DNA from: Candidatus Borkfalkia ceftriaxoniphila
Lineage (GTDB): Bacteria > Bacillota > Clostridia > Christensenellales > Borkfalkiaceae
Length of the DNA stretch: 64,000 bases
Direction of reading: 5' to 3'
Assembly: GCF_004134775.1 (NCBI RefSeq)
Contig: NZ_SDOZ01000002.1
Coordinates: forward strand, 656,005 to 720,004
The notes beneath the pieces were generated by a model. The model was not told where the DNA came from and ran no database searches. It was given only the letters and a program-made list of their open reading frames with translations. Each line of letters opens with the position of its first letter. Within the stretch, counting starts at the first letter, position 1. Both the position numbers and the translations under genes were made by a program. Of this stretch, positions 6,485-14,400 are shown piece by piece.

Positions 6485-7846
6485 ATGCCGAAATTAAATC
6501 TCGAAACGAAAGACAAGGCGCAGGAACTCATCAAAGCATATCTCGAAACGAATGCGAGCGACGTTCTTGCCCAAAAGATCAATGAAGGCGTCCGAATACA
6601 TAAAGACGGAAAGACGCTCGTCAATAAAAAGACGTTGGACGGCTTTATGGTTTATGCGGCGGACGAGGCGAAAAAAACTGCCGATAAAGAAGCGAACTCC
6701 GCCTATATCGATGATTCCACGGTGTACGGCTGGGCTATCCACTACTTTGAAGAGGATACCGTCGAAGGCACGCTCTACAACGAGGACGGCGCGGAATACA
6801 AACCGCCGAAACCGGTTACGCCTGCAAAGCCCGCGACGACTTACACGCCGCCCGCTCCCAAACCCAAACCGCAGATGTCGCTCTTTGAACTCATCGAAGA
6901 ACAGAAACCCGAAAACGCTCCGAACGTTCCCGAACAAAAAACGGAAGAAGTCACCAATGATACGCCTCCGGACGAGGAATTATCCGCAGAAGAACAACGG
7001 GAGATCCTCGAAGAAATCGCCGCAAACGACATTGAAAGCCCTGCCGTTCAACCACAAGGCTCTCCGTTCTATCAGCGCTATATGCAGATACAAAACAAAT
7101 ACCCCGATCATATCGTCGCATTCAAACGCGGCGAGTTTTATGAAGTTTTAGGCAAGAACGCGGAATGGTTTGCCAAAGAACTATCGCTGCCGCTTTCAGA
7201 ACGGGACTGCGGATTTTTGGAGCGCGTGCCTATGGTCGGTGTTCCCATTCACGCCGTTGACATCTATATAGCCAAAGCCGTACAGAAAGGCCTGAAAATC
7301 GCTGTTGCCGATTCACTCGGTGAAGTCAAAGAACTGCCGAAACCCGCCGCAGAACAGTCCAAAGGCTCTTCGATCTATCAGCAATACATGAACGCCCAAA
7401 GCAAGTATCCCGATTATATCGTCGCATACCGTTTGGGCGATTTTTACGAGATATTCGGGGAAAAAGCCAAACAGTTCGCCTGCGAACTTGACCTTACCCT
7501 AACCGGCCGGGATTGCGGGCTTCCCGAACGCGTGCCCATGGTCGGGTTCCCCTGCCACGCCGCGAATACTTACTTTGCAAAAGCCGTAAACAAAGGCTTA
7601 AAAGTCGCTGTTTTCGATTCGCCCGGCGACAATTCCATTGAACTGTATGAGCCGAAACAGGCCTTGCCGACGGAACCCGAAAAGCATTGGATCGACGAGA
7701 GAACCTATATCGATAACGATGGCATCGTGCACGATATTGAAACTGAAACCGAAGAAACTGCGCCCGCTTTCGATATGTCCGCCTTTGACACGGAAGCACT
7801 TGCAAAGCTGGACGAATTGTTTGGAGAAATAATCGATTTGAGGTGA
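6485..7846 (+). CDS. PcfK-like / AcrIIA9-like protein with two MutS-I-like domains
   Basis: A 453-aa protein starting at the ATG at 6485 behind ATAAGGAGG; an upstream extension to 6428 is rejected. Residues about 1-120 match the PcfK family of conjugative elements (LNLETKDKAQELIKAYLE, DGKTLVNKKTLDGFMVYA, then YGWAIHYFEED). As I recall, the Cas9 inhibitor AcrIIA9 belongs to this family. A proline-rich linker (about 118-150) and an acidic stretch lead to two tandem repeats of about 90 residues, near 193-285 and 296-390. Each reads like domain I of MutS: a YMQIQNKYPDHIVAF-type opening, FYE in the mismatch-contacting position (GEFYEVLG, GDFYEIFG), and ERVPMVG-PxHA. The MutS ATPase is absent. An acidic tail ends in LDELFGEIIDLR. 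pcfJ follows 6 bases later. DNA binding is inferred. Confidence 0.85.
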   Translation: MPKLNLETKDKAQELIKAYLETNASDVLAQKINEGVRIHKDGKTLVNKKTLDGFMVYAADEAKKTADKEANSAYIDDSTVYGWAIHYFEEDTVEGTLYNEDGAEYKPPKPVTPAKPATTYTPPAPKPKPQMSLFELIEEQKPENAPNVPEQKTEEVTNDTPPDEELSAEEQREILEEIAANDIESPAVQPQGSPFYQRYMQIQNKYPDHIVAFKRGEFYEVLGKNAEWFAKELSLPLSERDCGFLERVPMVGVPIHAVDIYIAKAVQKGLKIAVADSLGEVKELPKPAAEQSKGSSIYQQYMNAQSKYPDYIVAYRLGDFYEIFGEKAKQFACELDLTLTGRDCGLPERVPMVGFPCHAANTYFAKAVNKGLKVAVFDSPGDNSIELYEPKQALPTEPEKHWIDERTYIDNDGIVHDIETETEETAPAFDMSAFDTEALAKLDELFGEIIDLR

Positions 7847-7852
7847 TTTACT

Positions 7853-9181
7853 ATGACAGAAAAAGATATTAAACCCATTCCGAAATATATCATGGACGAA
7901 ATTTTTAAACGGGATATTAAAATCCACCCGTGGCAGGAAAGCATGGTACGATATTACGCTTATCTGACTATTTGGAAAAAAGAACTCGTGAAAGTGACCG
8001 TCGCGGTCACGACGCAGAAAAAGCAATGGTGCTGCAAGCAGGTCGCCGTTCACGGCATACATTCCAAAAAATGCTTTGTCAAAGATATGGAATACCTTTA
8101 TTTCGGTTATGGCTACCGCGTCGGCTGGTTTGCGGAAGAATTGCAGTCCTATCAGAAAAAATTTGAGGACGGCAAGTGGTACATCGCCGATACCAAATAC
8201 TACGATCCTTATGCCACTCTCATCAACCGGGGCGTTATCGCCAAGATCCCAGAGTATAAATACAGCGCGTATCAGCACTATTCGGGCAGGGATATTATTT
8301 CCTACCTGCGGATATATGAACGGTACCCGCAGACCGAATATCTGCTCAAAAACGGTTTGTGCGCCTATGCGGAGAATATAACCCTGCTCAAAAAATTCTC
8401 CAAAGACAAAACATTCTGCAAATGGTTCATCCGTCACAGAAATGAACTCGCTCTCCCGTATGGCAATACCTATAACATAACTACCATACGGGAGGCTTAT
8501 AAAACCGGATGGCCGCTCAAGGAGGTCAATCATTTTCTGTTCGCCAAAAAGCAATTTGAACGGGAAGCAAGGTTTAAGCCTATCCGCACTCTTTTCCCGG
8601 ATTGGAAACTCCAAACTTATTTTGACTATTCCAACAAACAAAACATTACCGATAACTTGTACCTGGATTATCTGAACGCCTGCAATTACCTCGGCGTGGA
8701 TATGTCGAAAAAGCAAAACCTGCTCCCTGCCGATTTTCACAAATGGCACGATATCCGTATTCAACAGTATTCGGAAGCCAAAGCGATAGAAAAGGCAAAA
8801 AACAAACCGGAACTCATGAAAAAGTTTTCCGAGGTCGCGGAAAAGTATCTGCCGCTCCAGCATAACAAACGCAGCGCCTTTATCTGCGTGATACCCAGAT
8901 CTTTAGCAGACCTGATCCACGAAGGCGAAATGCTCCATCATTGCGTAGGCAGAATGAATTACGACGAACGCTTTACACGGGAAGAATCGCTCATCTTCTT
9001 CGTCCGCACGAAAGAACACCCCGAGAAGCCGCTCGTCACGCTTGAATATTCCCTGCAAACACATAAGGTGCTGCAATGCCACGCAAACCGCAATGCGCAA
9101 CCGGACGAAGATATCCTGCACTACGTCAATAAAGTCTGGCTGCCGTATGCCAACAAAACATTAAAACAGATCGCCGCTTAA
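7853..9181 (+). CDS. PcfJ-like conjugative-element protein
   Basis: A 442-aa protein behind GAGGTGATTT. The C-terminal region has the PcfJ hallmark: LIHEGEMLHHCVG--NYDERF (about residues 352-372), ESLIFFVRT (about 378-386), HPEKPLVTLEYS (about 390-401) and VLQCHANRNAQP (about 407-418). An N-terminal CCKQ/SKKCF pair lies around residues 58-75. PcfJ was described in the enterococcal conjugative plasmid pCF10, where pcfK and pcfJ are neighbours as here. Its mechanism is not established; a nucleic-acid-related role is likely. The protein is soluble and basic. Confidence 0.85.
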   Translation: MTEKDIKPIPKYIMDEIFKRDIKIHPWQESMVRYYAYLTIWKKELVKVTVAVTTQKKQWCCKQVAVHGIHSKKCFVKDMEYLYFGYGYRVGWFAEELQSYQKKFEDGKWYIADTKYYDPYATLINRGVIAKIPEYKYSAYQHYSGRDIISYLRIYERYPQTEYLLKNGLCAYAENITLLKKFSKDKTFCKWFIRHRNELALPYGNTYNITTIREAYKTGWPLKEVNHFLFAKKQFEREARFKPIRTLFPDWKLQTYFDYSNKQNITDNLYLDYLNACNYLGVDMSKKQNLLPADFHKWHDIRIQQYSEAKAIEKAKNKPELMKKFSEVAEKYLPLQHNKRSAFICVIPRSLADLIHEGEMLHHCVGRMNYDERFTREESLIFFVRTKEHPEKPLVTLEYSLQTHKVLQCHANRNAQPDEDILHYVNKVWLPYANKTLKQIAA

Positions 9182-9195
9182 TAGGAGGTATCATC

Positions 9196-9480
9196 ATGGC
9201 AAACTACTTTCGCATCACTGCATACAATCCAAACGAGGACGTCGGCATGATCGTCGATTCTAACGGCAAGTTCGAGAAACTCTGGCAGTTCTCCGCTTTG
9301 CTCGTTTCCAAAGGCTTCAAGATCCTCGCCGTGGGGAACGATTCCAAATTCACGGAAGGCAATATCCCCAAGACCGAAGAAAGCGACAAACTGCTCCTGC
9401 GCGCCTGTATGAAAGGTAACCCCGAACAGAACGGTTCCGTTATCGAGGTCAACGGCAAATCGTATGAGGTGATATCGTGA
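9196..9480 (+). CDS. conserved hypothetical mobile-element protein
   Basis: A 94-aa protein (MANYFRITAYNPNEDVGMIV) with a perfect AGGAGG upstream. The FEKLWQFSALLVSKGFKILAV segment (about 27-47) and NI-K---SDKLLLRA (about 58-70) are features I know from hypothetical proteins in clostridial conjugative elements. It is small and soluble, and its function is unknown. The next gene starts within its last codons (GTGA overlap). Confidence 0.75.
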   Translation: MANYFRITAYNPNEDVGMIVDSNGKFEKLWQFSALLVSKGFKILAVGNDSKFTEGNIPKTEESDKLLLRACMKGNPEQNGSVIEVNGKSYEVIS

Positions 9481-10328
9481 CGCCTTTCTTTTTTTTCGAT
9501 TTTACACTCGATAAATCGGCTATGCCGCCCGTTGTGACCGTTCCCGAATCACCCTGTCCGAAAGTTCCGTTTGAGCAAAATAACCTATGCCCCTATCCTA
9601 TTCCTAAGACAGACGAAATCGTGAAGGATATCGAAAGAGCCGCTTATCAGGTAGATACTTTCAAATTCGTTTCCGACCTCTTCGAGTGCGGCGCCATTGC
9701 GATTTCAAATCAGGTCGATCATTTCAACCGCGACGAACGGGAAGAAAGGTATATGCAGATCATTAAGACCTATCAGCCCGACCAACAAAAAAGCCTTGCA
9801 GAGATTTTCGCGAAGATTTATGCTTTGCTTTCTTCCGTAGTCTACGACAACGGCGTGTTCAACGACTACCTCGGTGAGATCTTCATGCGCTGCAATCTCG
9901 GCAGCAAAGCCGCAGGACAGTTCTTTACTCCGTACAATGTTTCCTCTCTAATGGCAAGGTGCCTGTTGGATAGCGACCGCTTAAAGAAAAAAGCGGAAAA
10001 AGGCAAGATAATTAGCATTAACGATCCCGCTTGCGGCGGTGGCGGGATGCTGATTGCCGCGCTCGAAGTACTTCGCAGTTTCGGCATTAATTATGCCCGC
10101 GACTGTTTTATCGAGGCAAACGACATTGATATCCGCTGCGTGCATATGACCTATTTGCAACTTTCTCTCGCGGGCGCTCCCGCCATCGTCAGGCACCAAG
10201 ATACATTTTCCAGAGATTGCCGGAGCGTCTGGTATACCCCTGCTTACCTTTTCCAATACCTGCGATTCCACAAATTCGATAACCCGTATGACAATTCCAA
10301 ATTCCAACAAAGGAGGCAACAATTATGA
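9477..10328 (+). CDS. N6-adenine methylase-like protein lacking NPPY
   Basis: A 283-aa protein with a GTG start overlapping the previous stop and GAGGTGAT upstream. Residues about 60-230 resemble the HsdM-type adenine-methylase fold. The region includes LGEIFMRCNLGSKAAGQFFTPYNVSSLMA (about 130-158) and an AdoMet-site motif I, NDPACGGGGMLIAA (about 181-194). An acidic motif II-like EANDID and CVHMTYLQLSL follow. Where active enzymes carry NPPF/NPPY, this one has SVWYTPAYL (about 248-256), so the catalytic tetrapeptide is missing. The C-terminus stops shortly after. Related short methylase-like proteins occur in clostridial conjugative elements. It may bind AdoMet without methylating DNA. The next gene overlaps by 4 bases. 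Confidence 0.75.
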   Translation: MTPFFFFDFTLDKSAMPPVVTVPESPCPKVPFEQNNLCPYPIPKTDEIVKDIERAAYQVDTFKFVSDLFECGAIAISNQVDHFNRDEREERYMQIIKTYQPDQQKSLAEIFAKIYALLSSVVYDNGVFNDYLGEIFMRCNLGSKAAGQFFTPYNVSSLMARCLLDSDRLKKKAEKGKIISINDPACGGGGMLIAALEVLRSFGINYARDCFIEANDIDIRCVHMTYLQLSLAGAPAIVRHQDTFSRDCRSVWYTPAYLFQYLRFHKFDNPYDNSKFQQRRQQL

Positions 10329-10555
10329 AACGACTTGACAGCGCCGAACTGCGCGCGCTTTGTATCCGCAATAACTGGTTTACCTGCGGAGATATCCGAC
10401 AATATACACGGTTTTTCCAAAGAAACGATGAGGGCGCTCAGCCCGAAGAACTTGCCGCTATACTTTGGATCTGCTCCGACGATATCCCTTATGAACAGAT
10501 CTATTCGACGCTCTGCAAAGAGATGCAAATATCCGTACAGGAGGCAAAGCAATGA
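10325..10555 (+). CDS. hypothetical 76-aa accessory protein
   Basis: A small helical protein (MKRLDSAELRALCIRNNWFT) that overlaps both neighbours by 4 bases. CIRNNWFTCGDIRQYTRFF (about 13-31) and the acidic PEELAAILWICSDDI (about 40-54) are characteristic of an unassigned family in the accessory part of conjugative elements. Function unknown. Confidence 0.7.
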   Translation: MKRLDSAELRALCIRNNWFTCGDIRQYTRFFQRNDEGAQPEELAAILWICSDDIPYEQIYSTLCKEMQISVQEAKQ

Positions 10556-10818
10556 CAAACCCTATCCGTTCCGGTTTCAAATTCGTGAACGAAGGCTTAG
10601 ACTTCACCGTCATTCTCACAAACGGGACTGAAAAGAAAAACGTCGCCCTGCTCATGCAAGAAAACACCTTCTGCCCGTTTATTACCGTCCGCGACTTGTC
10701 CGAATTAAAAAGCGGCAATTTCGATTGGGCATGGGGGCATTACTTCAAGAGTTTTAACAAAGCGCTCAAAGACTACAACGAACGAAGAAAAGAATTGTTG
10801 CGTTCTGAAAAACGCTGA
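10552..10818 (+). CDS. hypothetical 88-aa accessory protein
   Basis: An 88-aa protein (MTNPIRSGFKFVNEGLDFTV) with an N-terminal beta-hairpin-like half (DFTVILTNGT) and a basic C-terminal helix (FNKALKDYNERRKELLRSEKR). GGAGGC lies 7 bases before the ATG, which overlaps the previous stop. No family is recognised. Confidence 0.65.
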   Translation: MTNPIRSGFKFVNEGLDFTVILTNGTEKKNVALLMQENTFCPFITVRDLSELKSGNFDWAWGHYFKSFNKALKDYNERRKELLRSEKR

Positions 10819-10833
10819 CATAGGAGTTTTCTC

Positions 10834-11331
10834 ATGAAATACAAATTTTTCCAAAACGTAGATTGCGTCGAAGAACTCAAAAAACAATACAAGGCGCTCG
10901 CTTTCAAATTTCACCCCGACAGGGGCGGCAACAAAGATGATATGCAGTGCATCAATTCAGAATACGACGATCTGTTGAAAATCTATCGCAACGTACATAA
11001 GACGGCGGAAGGCAAAACTTATACGAAACAGGAAGAAAAGCAAAATGAAGTCCCCGACCGTTTCAAAGAGATCATAAACGCGATCATCGGCTTTCACTGT
11101 AAAATCGAGATATGCGGTTCATGGATCTGGGTATTCAACGCGTACCCGTACCGGAAACAGTTGAAAGACCTCGGTTTCTTCTGGTGCAGTAAAAAGCAGG
11201 CTTGGGCTTGGGCGGAAGAACCGAATGACAACCGTCATAAACTCACGCTCGATGAGATACGTCGCTTACACGGCTCTACCGTGATCAAGGATCCGGAAGA
11301 AGAAAAGAAACTCAAAGCCGCAAATATTTAA
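10834..11331 (+). CDS. J-domain (DnaJ-like) protein
   Basis: A 165-aa protein with TAGGAG upstream. The N-terminal 50 residues form a short J domain, with helix II LKKQYKALAFKFHPDRGGNK (about 14-33) carrying the HPD tripeptide that stimulates Hsp70 ATPase. A linker rich in charged residues leads to a C-terminal domain (about 90-150) with IEICGSWIWVF and YRKQLKDLGFFWCSKKQAWAW, an arrangement common in J-domain proteins of conjugative elements and phages. It probably recruits DnaK to a replication or transfer complex; this is inference. It is the last gene of the plus-strand run and is followed by a terminator. Confidence 0.85.
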   Translation: MKYKFFQNVDCVEELKKQYKALAFKFHPDRGGNKDDMQCINSEYDDLLKIYRNVHKTAEGKTYTKQEEKQNEVPDRFKEIINAIIGFHCKIEICGSWIWVFNAYPYRKQLKDLGFFWCSKKQAWAWAEEPNDNRHKLTLDEIRRLHGSTVIKDPEEEKKLKAANI

Positions 11332-11347
11332 TTCTTCATCATTCCTG

Positions 11348-11373
11348 AAGGGGAGCCACAAGGCTCCCCTTTG
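11348..11373. terminator. terminator between convergent genes
   Basis: The stem AAGGGGAGCC / GGCTCCCCTT with an ACAA loop and a short T-rich tail sits between the J-domain gene and the oppositely transcribed protease gene. The hairpin and its flanks (about 11339-11385) have a close relative at 17445-17490 at the other end of the protease operon. Confidence 0.85.
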
Positions 11374-11443
11374 TTTATGTTCGATTTACTTTCAACTTTC
11401 TGCAAACAATTCTTTTTCAAAGATATTCTTTACTCGTATTCAA

Positions 11444-14400
11444 TCAGTCCAATTCATAAAAATATGTATTGTTCGTCCAAACTACTTGATTTTCCGAATT
11501 TACAATTTGTCGTATATTTTCAATCGGTATGAATCCTACGTTCCGTTGTAGAATATCAGAACTCATCTGTAAAAATTTAGGATTGTTATACTCTTTTGCC
11601 TCGAAATCTGACTCATTATGTATATCTATGGGATTGCTTGCCATCAAGACCACCTTGCCGCCTTGATCAAGTACATATTTCACTTCCGGCAAAAAAACAT
11701 TGTATAATGTTTTAAATCTTTCCATACTCAATGGAGAATCCGAGATATTACCCGTGTTTCGAATATCAAATTCAACACGCATAAATATGATATCTCCTTG
11801 CTGCAAATTCACATCATATACTGTTTTTCGATCTGAGTATTGACCGTTCTTAATATAAATGGAATACATTGGAGCATCATAGGGAGGTCTTCTCATCTCC
11901 TGCGAATAAAACTTATATATTTGAGTGCGTCCGTAACCCTCTGTGTCATGCAAAAATATCAGCGACGTATTTTTTTCATTCGCCAATCTTTCATTTTCCA
12001 ATACAGTCGTTTTAATTGTATTGTTGAGTGTTTCAATTACCTCACTATCTGCTTCCAACAAATCTTCTGTTGAACATAATATAGGATATCCATAAATTTC
12101 CAACGTTTGTGCTTGCCCGATCTTATCAATATACGAAGGAGGTAAAATCGTAAGCGGAATTTCATCAGCAGGTATTTCATCGATCTCCCGGATACCTTTG
12201 ATTGTCTGCATATCTTTTGACGCTGTTATAATTACTTCAGGAAGAATTAATCTGCAACCAACTTTTTCAGCCTTGTTTAATATATCTCTTGCCAAATCAA
12301 CCAACATATTATCTACATATCCTAATCCTATATCAAGCCCTATAGACTTTAAAAAAGTACATGTAGACTTTCCTGCCACATAAATAATATCTTTATTGCT
12401 TAAATTTTTAGCAATAAATTCTAATTCTTCCCGAATAGATGTTCCGACATTACCGCTCATTACGATTTGCGGACGATATTGGTTTTCAAATCCCTCCAAT
12501 CCTTTAAGATCATTCCGCAGTCTCCCTCCCATCAATAGAGCATTTTGTGTTTTAAAATATTCAGTTAATTCATTGATGCTGAATCCGTCTGCATCAATGC
12601 TGTTATAAGCATTCTGGACATAGTATGTACCGACCTGTTTAATTCCGTCCAGATACGCTTCTGCGGAATTATACACCCATTCAGCATGAAGAACGATATC
12701 TTCATATGTATCCCATATTTTCGAATTATAAAATCCTGGCGCGTTTCCATCTTTTTGAAACCAACCGAAAAACGCATGGTCTTTCATCTTAAGCCGGGGA
12801 AAATATACATTAGAACCATAGTATACTTCTTCTTTCTGCACTATTTTACCTTGATCCATAAACATAACTTGCAACAATAATGAATCGATAGAAACATCAT
12901 ATTCAGCAAACTTAATCCTGTATTTAATTCGATTTATATACGGAACAAATAGGGAGATCGAATCGTTTAAAAACGCATTCTCTTGCAAAGTTGGCATAGT
13001 AACGTCATCAAAATAAACTTCGCTTAAATTTATACAATTTGCAAAAGCCTGTTCACCTATTTTCGGAGAACTTTTAAAACGTATTATATTCAATTTGCTA
13101 TTATTTTCAAAAGCATATGCATTTATTTCAGTAATAGATTCCGGCAATTCGATAGCATGAGAAGTGTTCCCCGCCGCTATAACTATTGATCCGTGATATA
13201 AAACATTATCGACAGCGCGGAAATCCTTATTGTTTTCATTGACCGTAATATTCAACTCTGTACAATAACGAAACACCTCGCTTCCCACTGTATTCAAGTC
13301 TTTAGACAAAGATACACTCGGAATAGAGACACACCCCAAGAAAGCCTTATCCCCGATGCTTAATATATGATCCAACACCAAATTTGTCTTCAATTTCCCA
13401 CAATTTATAAATGCTTCGTTTCCAATTTCTTGCACATTTTCCAATGAGGGTATGGTAACCAATTCACTGCAATTCATAAACGCTTCTTTATAAATATATT
13501 TAACGTTGTCCATTTCAGGTAAATTTATAAGAGATTTGCAGTTCTTAAAAGCCGCGGCTCCAATAGTCTCTAAATTTGGCATTGATGTCACATATTCTAA
13601 CGAACTGCAATTTTCGAACGCACTTGCCCCTAAACTCTCAAGACAATCCATCGCCAATAAATTTGTTAAGGCACTGCAATTAACAAAGGCACTATATTCA
13701 ATTTCTTGAAGTTTTGGCATAGCGGGTATAGATTGTAACGCACTGCAATTCATAAACGCTTCTTTATAAATATATTCAATATTGTCCATTTTGGGGAGAT
13801 TTGTTAACGCTATGCAATTCTTAAAAGCGGCATCCCCAATCCAATTTATATTTGGCATCGCCTTAATAGTTGTTAATGAAAAACATTCAGCAAAAGCCTC
13901 TGCCCCGATCAATTCAAGTCTTTCCATTTCAGAAAGTACTGTTAACGACTTACAATTCTTAAAAGCCTCCCCGCTAATCGATAGTACTTGGGGCATTTGA
14001 GCGATGACCTCAAGGTCTGTACAATTTTTAAACGCCGCATTTCCGATTGTTTCCAGTTTGGGCATGGACGCTATATGTTGCAACGAACTACAATTTTCAA
14101 ACGCTCCTTCGCCTATATTCTTTAAATGATTCATCGTCGGCAATTCTGTTAATTTACTGCAATCTTTAAATGCTCTTACTCCGATATGTTCTAAATTATC
14201 CATTGCCGATACAGAGGTTAGATTGGTGCAATTTTCAAAAGCCCTATCGCCTATATTTTCTATTCTTGAAGGTATTAATACTTGCGTTATTTTTGTTTGA
14301 TTTGCAAAAGTAGAATCTCCTATTTCTACAATTGTTTTGCCCTCAATACTGTCAGGTATAAGAATGGAATCCGTAAGTTGTTTACCTAATGCTATTCCAG

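Noticed and set aside
12950..14332. Regular 66-69 bp periodicity that could suggest a CRISPR array or minisatellite
   Set aside because: The repeats are in frame, diverged, without unique spacers, and translate to a clear LRR consensus.
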